From NCBI GenBank assembly GCA_033239005.1, contig BSQZ01000018.1, positions 345,001-409,000 of the forward strand: a stretch of 64,000 nucleotides of DNA, written 5' to 3'. The position numbers and the translations under genes are program-made. The stretch's first letter is position 1. Each line of letters starts with the position of its first letter. Below the pieces are notes generated by a model. It made no database searches and was not told the DNA's origin. It was given only the letters and a program-made list of their open reading frames with translations. Below, piece by piece: positions 1 through 10,819 of this stretch. The stretch comes from Lamellibrachia satsuma (Eukaryota; Annelida; Polychaeta; Sabellida; Siboglinidae).

Positions 1-1483
1 ATTCTTTCAGGCGTTCTTCATAACTAAGGTCTCTAAGTTCTGGAATCATTTTAGTTGCTCTCCTTTGTATGCGTTCAAGCGTATCTATATCCTTCTTACG
101 ATATGGTCTCCATGCTTGTATACAGTGTTCTAAATGAGGTTTAACTATTGCTTTATAAAGAGGTATAATTAACTTTTTTCCCTTGTATGTTATGCTTCTT
201 CTAATCAATCCAACAATTTGATTACCCTTTGAAGCTGCAATACCACACTGTTCTGAAACTTTCATATCAGCGCTTATTGTAACTCCTAAGTCCTTTTCTT
301 TTACAGTAGTACCCAGAACAGTATCTCCCATTTTATAGTTTACATTCAAGTTCCCATGTCCTGTATGTAGGCATTTACATTTCCCAAAATTGAATAGCAT
401 CTGCCATTTCTCAGACCATTTCACTAATCTGTCTAGATCGTTTTGTAAATGTTGTTTATCACCATCAGTATTAACCTTTCTAAACAGTTTTGTGTCATCC
501 GCAAATTTCAGTACGTTATTTGTTATACTGTCGTCCAAGTCATTGATATAAATTAAGAATAATATAGGTCCTAATACTGATCCTTGAGGTACCCCACTCA
601 AAACCGATTTCCAATTTGAAACTTCTCCATCTACTACAACTCGTTGTCTTCTGTCAGTCAGCCATTGTTCTATCCAGTCAGTTATGCTATCCACGATACC
701 ATGGGCTTTTAATTTAAGTAGCAATCTTTGATGTGGCACTTTGTCAAAAGCTTTTGGAAAATCTAAGTAGATAATATCTACTGGCGATCCCACGTCTATC
801 CACTTAGTGATTTCTTCCAAAAAACATAACATATTTGTTAAGCATGACCTCGCTTTAAGGAATCCATGTTGAGATGAATTTAATAATTTATGCTTAATGA
901 GGAAGTCCACCATATGGTCTTTAATTAACCTTTCTAATAATTTACAAATCACTGACGTTAAACTCACTGGTCTGTAATTCTCTGACTTATTTCTCGAACC
1001 CTTTTTAAATAATGGTATGATGTTTGCTTCTTTCCATTCAAACGGAACAACTCCCTCTTTTAATGACAAGTTGAATACTCTTGCAAGTGGTATACTGATT
1101 TGATCTACTGTTTCCATTAGTAATTTTGGAGGAATCCCATCCACCCCCGGTGATTTGTTATCCTTCATTGCCTTTATTTTCTTAGCTACCAATTCTGGAG
1201 TTACAACTAACGGTCCTAAATATTCAGATTTAGCCCCCTGAAATTTAGCATCAGCAACTGGTAATGAACTAATATCTTCTTTGGTAAACACTGAACTGAA
1301 GTAACCATTTAGGTCTTCCCCCATTAAAAACCCCTGTGATATTATATTTCCAGCACTGTCTTCTAGAGGTCCAACCTTGTCTTGTTCGTTTTGTTTACTC
1401 CTGACATATGCATAAAAACTCTTGCTGTCATTTTTTATGTTACATGCCAGTTTTTGCTCATAGCTTCTTTTAGATTGTCTGAT
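1..1483 (-). pseudogene. CR1-like LINE reverse transcriptase domain (ORF2 C-terminal part, incomplete at window edge)
   Basis: Below the in-frame stop at 1484-1486 the same minus-strand frame stays open to base 1, about 494 codons. RT landmarks occur in the right order: KSPGVDGIPPKLL, NYRPVSLTSVICKLLE, the motif A region YLDFPKAFD, SGVPQGSVLGPILF, and the catalytic FADDTKLF. The last visible residues, ELRDLSYEERLKE, are near the usual end of CR1-family RT proteins. Pro replaces the usual Ser or Thr in motif A (DFPKAFD). It is called a pseudogene because the stop separates it from the endonuclease; reading through that codon would give a full EN-RT polyprotein. The product would perform target-primed reverse transcription. 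Confidence 0.88.
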
Positions 1484-2569
1484 TTAAGTTTTAGCTGCAT
1501 TAAGTGCCTCTTTGTATTTTGCATAGTCTTCTTCCTTTCTGGTACGCCTATAAACCCTCCACATAGTTTGTTTTAGCATTATTTTTCTAATAGCCTCTTT
1601 TGACAAGTGTTTCTTTCTACACCGTTTTCTTTGTTTTCGGAAGGGAACAAATTTATCGATGATACTCTCAATTTCATATTTTAGAATATTCCAACATTCA
1701 ATTGCGGTTTTATTCATCAGCATGTTATTCCAATCTAGCTGTGCTAAATATTTTCTCATATCTTTGTAGTTACCTTTGTGGAAGTTTCTCTTGTACGTTT
1801 TCTTATTTTTACTTTCTGATTTTACATTGATGTCAAAATGTATTTGATTATGGTCACTATTACCCAATGGTTCAAATATTTTTACATTGTCCACTAATTC
1901 TTTTTGTGATGACAAAACTATATCTAATACATTTTCTCCCCTGGTTGGTTCTAGTACGTGCTGAGTAAGAAAGCTATCCTGGATTAAACATAGAAATTGT
2001 TGATCCTCAATCCCTGTGCTCTCTAGAGAATTCCATTGTATGTGTCCATGGTTAAAATCTCCCATTATGATACATTCCCCTTTACTAACTTCCTTTATAG
2101 CGTTTTTTATTTTTGTGTTGTCCTCTTCGTTTATGTTTGGACTTCGGTAAACTAATCCAATAGTTAATTTTGAATTTCCTGAAACAATTTTGCACCAAAC
2201 AGCTTCATCGCAATCTGCTTCCGTTTCTAGTTTTATTTCATAAGCCTGAATAGATTCTTTAACATATAAAATAACTCCCCCTCCCCTTCTTCCTATTCGA
2301 TCTTTCCTAAACATTACGTATCCTGTCAGTCCTAATTCAGCATCTGTTATATCTATGTTGGCCCATGATTCAGTTATACCAATTATGTGAGGGTCAATAT
2401 CTTCTACCATAATGTTTAATTCGTTTTTCTTATTTACTATGCTCCTTGCATTTAAACATACGCATCTATAACCTTTTTCAGAGATGTTTTTCGGATGATT
2501 TGATATTGATTTATCTGTGCTAGTGGCCTCTTGTTCTGCTTGAGACACCTCTAGGTAACCCCCCTGCAC
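1484..2569 (-). pseudogene. CR1-like LINE APE-type endonuclease domain (ORF2 N-terminal part)
   Basis: A 361-codon open frame on the minus strand. APE/EEP endonuclease features are visible: CLNARSIVNKKNELN near the start, IIGITESW with the metal-binding Glu, RGGGVILYVK, IIMGDFNHG with the Asp/Asn pair, and GNSDHNQIHF with the catalytic Asp-His near residue 240. After the nuclease fold comes a basic linker and a region that normally runs straight into RT. The frame is already open upstream of the GTG at 2567-2569 and overlaps the end of ORF1, as in CR1 elements, so the true start is unclear. It terminates at a TAA (1484-1486) after NAAKT, most simply a Glu-to-stop change. Confidence 0.88.
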
Positions 2570-2571
2570 TT

Positions 2572-3743
2572 CTAGTTTAAAGAATGTTTACTTCCAAAAA
2601 TATTTGTCATTGTACCCAAGTCGCTATCTACTGCTGCTGAAAGTTTGTCCGCGAATACTGCCGCCCCCTTTCCACTTAAATGAAGCCCACCCTTCATGTA
2701 CATATCTGCCCTCCCAACAAAACTTCCTCATAAATCCACAAATCCAACTTCCTCATCCCTACACAGCCTCTGGACTAACATGTTAATTGCCATCCCCCGA
2801 CAATTTCGATATTTGTGACCCCTCCTGCCCATTACAGGTAAAATCCCTGACAGTATTACCTGCTCAACCCGCGTCTGTTTTAGTGTTCTGACCAACTGCC
2901 TATATTTCCTAACTATGGCAGTTGTACCCTCCCTCTCTACGTTATTTGTCCCTACGTGTACTAAAACAGATCCACCCTTACCCGAGCCTACGATGTTTTT
3001 TGCCCTCTCAGTTATCGCCTCTATTTTGGCTCCAGGCAAGCAGACCACCACATCATCTCCCTTGTTTAAGACTCTGTCGGTCTTCCTAACTATCGAATCC
3101 CCAACAAACACCCTCGCTCTCTTCCTCACCCCCTCTATCACTGCTGAGAATAACTCTTCCTTTCGATCCCCTCCATCACATTCTGTCCTGACCCCTTCCC
3201 TCCCGTCTCCCCCACTCCCTTCTCATTCCCTCCTGTCTCCGCTACTCCCCTCTCCTTCACTCCGGTTGTCTTCCCTCCCGTCTCCCCCACTCCCTTCTCC
3301 TTCACTCCTGTCTCCCCTACTCCCCTCTCCTTCACTCTGGTTGTCTTCCCTCCCGTTCCTTTCCTTCCCGTCTCCTTACGTCCTGTCTCCCTATGACCTG
3401 TCACCTTCCCTCCTCTCAGCTTCCTCCCAGGATGAGGTGAGCTCTCCCTAGCATCTCTCGTGTCTTTCCCCACTTTATCGTCTACAGTTCCCCCACCAGA
3501 ACTACTGGCACAACTCCCCTGTTCCCTTCCTACCATTGCCACAACGAGCAGCCTCAGCTCTTCCAACTCCACCTCTACTTCCTTCATCCTTGCGCATCCC
3601 CTACACTCAAAACTAAAACTATCTGCCTGGACCTCAGCCCAGGACTTCTCGCACCCAGACTTGACGAAATCCACCCAGTTACTGCAACTGCCACAAATTA
3701 AGTGCCTTGTTGCCTTTAACTGCCTTTTGCACGGCGCCATCAT
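2572..3743 (-). pseudogene. CR1-like LINE ORF1: Cys-rich finger plus SGNH-type esterase domain
   Basis: The frame starts at two tandem ATGs (3743 and 3740). The N-terminus has CGSC and FECRGC Cys pairs with another Cys between, a PHD-like zinc-finger arrangement. A long Gly/Lys/Thr/Glu-rich repetitive linker follows. The C-terminal part has FVGDSIV, VHVGTNN and ILSGILPV, the block I, III and related motifs of the SGNH/GDSL hydrolases known in CR1 ORF1 proteins. Two breaks are visible: one base is missing from a short G run at 3168-3171, shifting the frame between linker and esterase, and a TGA at 2728-2730 follows GFVDL, where Trp is expected. The frame then continues through GSFVGRADMYMKGGLHLSG to a TAG at 2572-2574. 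CR1 ORF1 proteins bind RNA and chaperone nucleic acid. Confidence 0.8.
3176..3430 (-). repeat. Degenerate short tandem repeat coding the ORF1 linker of the CR1-like element
   Basis: Minus-strand codons repeat short phrases such as KERGVGETG, KEKGVGETG and KERGVAETG in units of about 15 to 45 bases. The plus strand is correspondingly rich in TCCCTCC and CTCCTTC. The repeat lies wholly within the linker between the Cys-rich finger and the esterase of ORF1, so it behaves like a coding minisatellite. Confidence 0.7.
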
Positions 3744-3760
3744 ACAATTTAGTTTTAATT

Positions 3761-4489
3761 AGTTTGCTACGTTAGCCTTGAATAAGGCTGTTTTTGTGAT
3801 GAAAAGAACACTTTAGGCTAAAAATCCTGCCACCTAGCGAATACGGAGAACACTGTGTATGAAAACAACGAAGTCAGTGTGTACTAATTTACGCTAAAAT
3901 CCTGCTGTTAATTCCTTTTTACCGAAAACGTTGACTACCACTATGTCAGATATTACCTTATGTATGTAATTTAAATAAATAAATCACTTTATCTTATATA
4001 TATAATAGTCAATGTAAACGATAGCTCGATGCACGGGTTGAATGACCTGTAAACAAACTCCCTTTTATCACTCGTTGAGTTTGAATCCGGAAAAAAAAAA
4101 TACTACCTCTGTTAACAACAACGGTTTCTTAATATATGTCTACAAGAAGTTGGTGAACAATATATGTATAATACTAATACTTATTCTAACCAATATTCAA
4201 TGTTACTGACTATTCACTGTTATCTCAATTTTCGAATTGTAAACACCCCTATTAACGCTCGCTGAATTCCCTGACAGAATCCGAAACTAACTTACTCTAA
4301 AATACTCCCTCTGACTAATAATTAACAAAACCTGTTTCCTAATATATGTCTACAATACGTTTGTGTATAATATATATGCAATAGTAATTCTTATTCTACT
4401 TGATATTCCGCGTATTTCTGCAAATGATCTACACCAAATTCAAGTCGCTGCACCAAGTCCAAGTCCAAGTAGCCGTATCTAATACTCCA
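3761..4489. other. No gene seen
   Basis: AT-rich sequence upstream of the CR1-like element. Two stretches resemble each other: around 4080-4190 and 4290-4400 both contain 'taatatatgtctacaa' within similar context, so it is probably an old duplicated repeat. I find no coding sequence, RNA gene or clear element border. Confidence 0.5.
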
Positions 4490-5530
4490 CAAATAGACGC
4501 TTTCATTATGTTTGGGTAGCTATTATAGCGACCAATTGTCAAACGGTGTTACCTTTCAGAATCAAAATTACGTGTTATTTGTTAATACAGGGCAACACAT
4601 GGCTATCAGGACGACTCTAGACACAGACGCCATTGTTGTGAACCTGCAGCGGTTCAGCCACCTGTCGCTGTGAGTACATTGCTGCTGGCGAACGTAGAAT
4701 GTCGAGGCACATTAGTTCACGCTGTTTGATCCAATCATTGCATCGTATTGCACATTTACAAAGTATTCACTCTCTGTACAACCAGCTACTCTTTTGTGCT
4801 GTTGAATGAACTGGAGGGAAAGAAGTTGCCCAATCTTCGAAACGGTAACAAGAGGATTCGAACCCGGATTCTCTCTATTGAGAGTCCGATGTTCTAACCT
4901 CTGCGCCACCGCGTCCCATACAACCTTGTTATTTGCCAGATTTCCATTCTGTAAAACACATTATTCAATCATGTGAAGTAAACTATGCATAATTGACAGT
5001 CGACAAACAGTAATTAACTGTCTTTTTAATAATACAATTCGAAGTAGTTACAATACTCACATATCCTAATATCCTAATAAAATATGCTCTATTTAAATTA
5101 GATTTGTATGAAGATGTCTTCTGTATACTTTAAAAATATAGACGTATATTCTGAAATAGCCAAAGCCTATGCAAGGCGATTGAACATAGTTATGGGTGCA
5201 GTTTTGTGTTGTTCTGGAGCGGGCATCTCAATTAACATATACTTTAGCAAGAGCACTTTTAATCATTTTAGCCATATCATAGAATCCAACACGTCTGAAA
5301 GCTGATTCTGGTTGTGGAACACTCCCGCCCTCGGGTGTCGGCGTCGAACGAACACCCCTTTTTGACGAAATATTTTTAAAATAAAACAATTCTGAAATCA
5401 TCCGGGAAATCAACGAAATTCGTCGCCTTTATTTTATTAACTGCCATTTATATATTTACAGTTAAATGCTCTAAATAATATGTTTGCCAGTCAAAGCAAC
5501 AAACTCCAGATGGCAGGTAGTCTCCTCGCA
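4490..5530 (+). repeat. Dispersed repeat family, copy 1
   Basis: This stretch shares long imperfect blocks with other parts of the window. The 4495-4590 segment is the reverse complement of 10255-10380, 4560-4780 matches 6345-6600 and 8455-8650, and 5100-5520 matches 6890-7165 and 7336-7620. Shared landmarks include 'gttgttctggagcgg' and 'aagcaacaaactccagat'. The copies are diverged, so this is an old interspersed family; its class is not clear. A tRNA-like SINE head sits inside at 4845-4918. Confidence 0.6.
4845..4918 (-). mobile_element. tRNA-derived SINE head
   Basis: On the minus strand this reads as a tRNA-like sequence with an A box (TGGCGCAGAGG) and a B box (GGTTCGAATCC) at tRNA spacing. 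That is an RNA polymerase III internal promoter. The sequence upstream on the plus strand (from about 4800) looks like the SINE body. It is read as a SINE and not a tRNA gene because similar heads recur at 6675-6749 and 7648 and are attached to shared non-tRNA body sequence. Confidence 0.65.
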
Positions 5531-5879
5531 GTAATTCGCAATTAGTCCAAGAGTTCTATACAAAATGCAATGTAACCTAAATGTTCAATACAAACAAGCT
5601 TTTTTGCACCACAGATCCCTGAAAGTGTCTAGAGTAACATACTAAAAATCCACATGAATCCACCTTGAACTCAGCTCAGAATTCAAGATGGTGACTAAGA
5701 TGGCGGCAACGCGTTGATTATATGTATAACCTTCGAACCACCTATGCTTATGAGCGAATGTTGGTATCAATGGTAGGGTATTACACCATGCTCTATCCAA
5801 CTAACACCAATAAAACATTGAGTTTTATTGGATTAATGTTTTTGACTGCAAACATTTTGATTAATAAGACATTAATAAG

Positions 5880-6620
5880 ACAAAACTCTTCGTTGGCAAA
5901 AATATTCAGCTGATGCAGACCATGTTATGTGTGTAGCATGCGCAATGAGTGTTCATACTTAAACATTCTGACTATGGAGTGTGAACTCAATAAAAAAAAA
6001 CCGTAATTCGTGTCATATTTGATCAAATCGAATATCTTGTTTAGTTGTCAAATGGCATTAGCCTTCATAATCATAATTGCTTGAAAAAATGCACAAGAAG
6101 TATTTACTAATATAATATTATATTTAATGCAGTGTAAAATTTAGAAGAAAAAAAATTAGCGTGGGCTGTGACGAAACAGACGCTGTATTACAATGTTCCA
6201 TACACAGTCACCGCTATTATGTTCGTGTAGCTATTGTACCGACCAAGACCCCGTGAATCTACGGTTTGTAATGGACTTTCATCTATAATCACAAAATAAA
6301 CGCCGCAATTCCGATTATTTTTATGTAATTGAATGTAAATTTTTAAACGGCGTTAGGCTTCACAATGAATATTGCGTGTAATCAGAAGAAAACCACACAC
6401 GACAATACATGGTGAACAGAACGACTCTAGACACATACAACGTTGTCGTGTCTGTGTGGTTAATAGCGATCAAGACACCGTGAAACCGTCGCTCTGGGTG
6501 CACTGTTGTTGGTGACCGTAGAATGTTGTGTCGTAGTAGTTCACACTGTTCGATCGAATCATTCCATCGTATTGCACATTTACAAAGTGTTCAACATTTA
6601 CATAGCCATATATTAATTAA
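5880..6620 (+). repeat. Dispersed repeat, inverted copy of 12600-13350
   Basis: The segment 5890-5990 (with 'accatgttatg' and 'gactatggagtgtgaac') is the reverse complement of 13075-13170, and 6000-6090 ('agttgtcaaatggcatta') is the reverse complement of about 12980-13060. The part 6345-6600 matches 4560-4780 in direct orientation. No coding potential is visible. Confidence 0.6.
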
Positions 6621-6674
6621 ATACTGCTGAGTGAACTGGAGTGAAACAATTTACCCGAGCTTCGAAGCAGCACT

Positions 6675-6749
6675 GAGAGGATTCGAACCCGGATTCTCTC
6701 GATTGATTGTCCACTGTTCTAACCATCTAACCACTGCGCCACCGCGCCC
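6675..6749 (-). mobile_element. tRNA-derived SINE head, second copy
   Basis: The minus strand carries GGTGGCGCAGTGGTTAGA and, about 45 bases on, GGGTTCGAATCC, an A box and B box pair like the copy at 4845-4918. Flanking sequence (6560-6670) also resembles the flank of the first copy. No CCA or intact acceptor stem supports a functional tRNA. Confidence 0.6.
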
Positions 6750-6889
6750 AATGCATCTTTGTTACTTACAAGTTTTCGATAATGTATGACACATTATTCA
6801 ATCCTTTAAAGTAAACTTTATATTCTTGACCGTCAACCAACATGATTTGTCCTTTTTAATGATACAGTTCGAAGTAGTAGATGCTAACA

Positions 6890-7165
6890 TATCCTAATCA
6901 AATATGTTACATTTAAATTATACTTCTATAAAGACGTATTCTACATTCTTCAAACTTATACACGTCTAATCGTATGTAGGCAAAGCCTATGTAAGAAGAT
7001 TGAACATAGTTATGTATACATATATATGCAGTTTGATGTTGTTCTGGAGCGGACGTCCCAATTAACACATATGCAGTAGCAAGAGCACTTAGAACCATGT
7101 TTAAGCATATCACATAATAAAACACGTCCGACAGTATGCTGATTCTAGTAGTGGAACATGTATCT
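6890..7165 (+). repeat. Dispersed repeat family, copy 2
   Basis: Matches 5100-5340 and 7336-7500 in direct orientation, and 9170-9250 as reverse complement. Shared text includes 'gttgttctggagcgg', 'agcaagagcactta' and 'gtagtggaacatg'. It ends at the microsatellite starting at 7169, which separates it from copy 3 and may have grown at the junction of two copies. Confidence 0.6.
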
Positions 7166-8215
<1,050 letters not shown>

Positions 8216-8449
8216 TGATGATGATAATATTTAATGAAGACATAAGACAGAAGATTCTGGCTTGGACAAATTGTACGTAGATATTAACACAATACGATAG
8301 AGAAGGCGTGGAGGCTGCCGGTGGATGGGAACGCTGCAGGGGACGGCAAATTATAAGAATGAGAGACGTGTTGAGGGGAGACAAGGAGGTGACAGAGGTT
8401 GTGGAGGAGGACGCAGTGGACAGGACAAAAAGGGAATAAACTATCATGA

Positions 8450-8650
8450 GAAGATGTCTAACGGCAGTAGCCTTCAAGTCATAATTGCGTATTTTTAGAA
8501 AATAGAAAATACACGGCCTTTATTGTTTTGTGCGGCTAATAGCGATCCAGACGACGAGACGGCGGTTCAGTAACATGTTGTTCTGGGTGCATAGTTTCTG
8601 GCGAATGTAAAATGTTGAGGCAAATTAGTTCACGCTGTTCGATTCAACCA
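8450..8650 (+). repeat. Dispersed repeat fragment within the loop of the inverted repeat
   Basis: Matches 6345-6560 and 4560-4740 in direct orientation ('ctaatagcgatc', 'cacgctgttcgat'). It is the only recognisable sequence in the 8216-8699 spacer, which otherwise shows no gene. Confidence 0.5.
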
Positions 8651-8699
8651 TTTGTCGTCTTATGTCTTCATTAAGTCTTCTAATCAACATTTTACTTAC

Positions 8700-9250
8700 C
8701 AGTGGCTTAACTAGGATCTCGTGCAAAGGGTGAGGCCAACAGGAGGGGGAAGGGGGGTAAGCTAAGTCATCCATTAGATTATCATGTTAAAATACGAAAA
8801 CATAGTGTGGGAAATAAGAAAAGGGATATGGCTTAATGTCCCACCTAAATACGCTACAGTTATATACGATAATATTGTATAAAAATGTTACAGTAATTCG
8901 TCATACCTCTACAAAATAAATATAATGTTTCAGTTACATGCGGACGTCCAAAAGTGGGTATGCACTCGAGTTATCTTGTAATCATTTTGCAATATCAAAT
9001 AAGGTTTCATCACATTATCGACTGGCAACATGCAACTTCTGGGTATACATATTCGGTAGTGATATAACATTCCAAGCAAAGACGACGAAGTTCGGAGAGT
9101 TCCCGGAAGATTTCTGAATTTTTCTAACTTCACACATTTTCTCAAAAGGAAGTTCGTTCGACCCATTAAGGAGAGACACATTCCACTACTAGAATCAGCA
9201 TACTTTTGGACGTGTTGTATTATGTGAAATGCTTAAACATGGTTCTAAGT
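8700..9250 (-). repeat. Dispersed repeat copy 4, second arm of the inverted repeat
   Basis: Reverse complement of parts of 7388-8205 over nearly its whole length. It stops abruptly at about 9250, exactly where a GC-rich transposon-like end begins, suggesting interruption by that insertion. Confidence 0.65.
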
Positions 9251-9253
9251 CAG

Positions 9254-9320
9254 CGGTCCGCAAACTCTGGCCCGCCCGCCGGCCAAATTTGGCCCGCGGC
9301 CCGCTTTTAACTGGCCCGCG
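9254..9320. mobile_element. Possible hAT-type transposon terminus
   Basis: The sequence CAGCGGTCCGCAAACTCTGG followed by GGCC-rich palindromic motifs (GGCCCGCGGCCCGC) resembles the terminal and subterminal sequence of hAT-family DNA transposons (CAG-start ends with GGCCC-rich subterminal repeats). It cuts into a dispersed repeat at 9250. I could not find the matching inverted end, so this is a solo or truncated end. Confidence 0.35.
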
Positions 9321-9653
9321 TGACCGTGCCAGTAATATAATTTTTTTCAGTACCAATTTTTTAGTTGTTCTGTGAGCACTAAACAACGTGTTTCCTGATG
9401 GGTTTCAATACAATTATGCCGACTGTTTCAACTTTACAAAACAGCCATAGAGCTTACCCAAATTTGAAATATTATGAAGCATTAAGTTGGTTGTTCACTT
9501 AATGTCAATTTGCCAGAGTAAACTTCGTACACATTAATTTTAATAGCAACAACCTTCAGAAGCTAACGCTCGATTCCCAGAAACCCGGATGAAACATCGC
9601 TCAATAACAAGTCATCTTCGACACAGCTAACATTCAATTTGTGAATCTCAGGA

Positions 9654-9842
9654 CTATGGCGTATATCGGAAAAAAACGACCAGTGCGATGGCCCCTGCTT
9701 CCATCTGGTACAAAAGGGTAACCTGCACATAGAACTGCATTTCCGCGACGCGCTGCCGAACACTGTGAACGTCATCGCCTACGCCGAGTGCGAGTCCGTG
9801 TTGGAAATAGACAAGAGCCGCCACGTCATCTACGACTACTGA
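9654..9842 (+). pseudogene. Polinton/Maverick-type capsid protein, C-terminal fragment (F54H12.2-like)
   Basis: About 62 codons ending in TGA (9840-9842). The stretch with FHLVQKGNLHIELHF, followed by ALPNTVNVIAY and an acidic IDKSRHVIYDY end, matches my knowledge of the conserved C-terminus of the metazoan 'F54H12.2-like' proteins carried by Polinton-like elements (double-jelly-roll capsid type). Upstream the frame is closed by a TGA at 9642-9644, and no further capsid sequence is apparent, so only the tail survives. GC content is visibly higher than in the flanks, which fits an inserted element. Confidence 0.65.
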
Positions 9843-9876
9843 GATAGACACCCTGCAGATCGCTAGATTACTGGCG

Positions 9877-10103
9877 ATGGACCCGCGCACCAGATCGAGC
9901 TTTCGCGCCGTCGTACCCAAAGACGGACTGCTTACGACGACAGACGGCGCTCTGCCTGCGGCCTTCGTGTGCAACACCGACGACGGCGACGAACCGGGGA
10001 ACATTGGATAGCGCTGTACCTGGACGCCGACGGACGCGGCGATTACTTCTGCTCGTACGGTCTGTCGCCACGACACGCGGCGTTCCGCACCTTCCTGAAC
10101 TAA
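9877..10103 (+). pseudogene. Polinton-type adenain-like cysteine protease, truncated and frameshifted
   Basis: Starts with ATG at 9877, 34 bases after the capsid stop and in the same orientation. The first part includes PAAFVCNTDDGDEPG; after a one-base loss in the G run at 9996-9999 the sequence continues in another frame with HWIALYLD and YFCSYGLSP, ending at TAA 10101-10103. The His-Trp pair fits the catalytic His of the adenovirus-protease-like family in Polintons. The acidic residue expected just before SYG is Cys here, and the downstream half with the nucleophilic Cys is absent. Only about 75 codons remain of a domain usually near 200, so it is inactive. Confidence 0.65.
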
Positions 10104-10239
10104 CATTGTTCCGAGTGGACTCATATTAGCAAGAGACTTCAGAGTCCTCTGTCCTTTGTGGACAATATTGCATAGCTTATGTATTGCTACGTTGTAACGG
10201 TTTTCCGATGAGAAAATTTTTCAACATGTTCGACACCGA

Positions 10240-10500
10240 TCTAGTAGCTAACATTTGCCGTGTATTATCAAATAACACACAATTTTAATTCTGAAGGGTA
10301 ATGCCATTTGACAACTGGTCGCTGTAATAGCTACCCAAACATAATGAAGGCGTCTCTGTGTGGAGCATTGCAATAGAGCGTTTGTTTCGTAACAACCCAC
10401 GCTAAAGGGTAATAGGGTGCAACAGTATAAAACAGTTGCGTATGACCACGCCATTACTTTCCACTGCATTAGATATAAGTTAGTTAATCATGATTTTGAC
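10240..10500 (-). repeat. Dispersed repeat fragment, minus orientation
   Basis: Reverse complement of 4495-4600 and in direct orientation with 12710-12960 ('cagtataaaacagt', 'cgtttcgtaa'). It lies directly upstream of the promoter of the NIDO gene. Confidence 0.55.
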
Positions 10501-10584
10501 TTGTGCTGCAATTGCTAATGACAGGTGACCCTGATTGGCTAAGCGTTACGTGCGGGCAGTGACTGTCTTGATTGCAAGGGCGGT

Positions 10585-10592
10585 TATATAAA
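10585..10592 (+). promoter_or_regulatory. TATA box of the NIDO/chitin-binding gene
   Basis: TATATAAA lies 33 bases upstream of the ATG at 10625. With the usual spacing of about 30 bases to the start site this gives a very short 5' leader of roughly 5-15 bases. The surrounding sequence is GC-richer than the flanks. Confidence 0.5.
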
Positions 10593-10624
10593 CGGGTGCC
10601 TGAGACTTGTGACGACAGGACACC

Positions 10625-10819
10625 ATGTTTCCATTAAACGTTCACTCGTTCCTGCTGACGGTGTCGTGCTCGCTGCTCGCTGAGACGGGGCTAGCCATCC
10701 CAGCACCGGCACACTTCTACCCCCATGGCGAAGGTGACTCGACGGTACCGCTAGGCGACGATACACTGGCGACAGTGACTACGTCCCGCAAAGTTCCATA
10801 TCGTGCCTTTTACATTAAT
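10625..10819 (+). CDS. Exon 1 of the NIDO/chitin-binding gene: signal peptide and start of the NIDO domain
   Basis: Sixty-five codons from ATG. The N-terminus (MFPLNVHSFLLTVSCSLLA) is a clear signal peptide with likely cleavage after ETGLA or AIPAPA. Then HFYPHGEGDS, PLGDD and RKVPYRAFYIN match the opening of NIDO domains (FYP-G-GD, P-DD, PF/FY-LYVN). The proposed donor is GTGTGA at 10820, which is weak. Without splicing the frame would stop one codon later, followed at once by AATAAA (10826-10831), so premature polyadenylation here is conceivable. Confidence 0.6.

Larger units (their letters stand above)
1..3760 (-). mobile_element. CR1-like non-LTR retrotransposon (LINE), nearly full length, cut by the window edge
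   Basis: Reading the minus strand from about 3760 down to base 1 gives, in order, an ORF1 with a Cys-rich finger and an SGNH-esterase-like domain, then an ORF2 with an APE-type endonuclease followed by reverse transcriptase. This order, and an ORF1 esterase, are typical of the CR1 clade. The RT frame is still open at base 1, so the RT C-terminus and 3' end lie outside. I see three lesions: a frameshift in ORF1 near 3168-3171, a nonsense codon at 2728-2730, and a nonsense codon at 1484-1486. Everything else reads through, so the copy is young or recently mobile but not autonomous as written. Confidence 0.9.

Noticed and set aside
4845..4918. A functional tRNA gene
   Set aside because: Similar heads recur with shared non-tRNA body sequence, and no intact acceptor stem could be made; a tRNA-derived SINE fits better.
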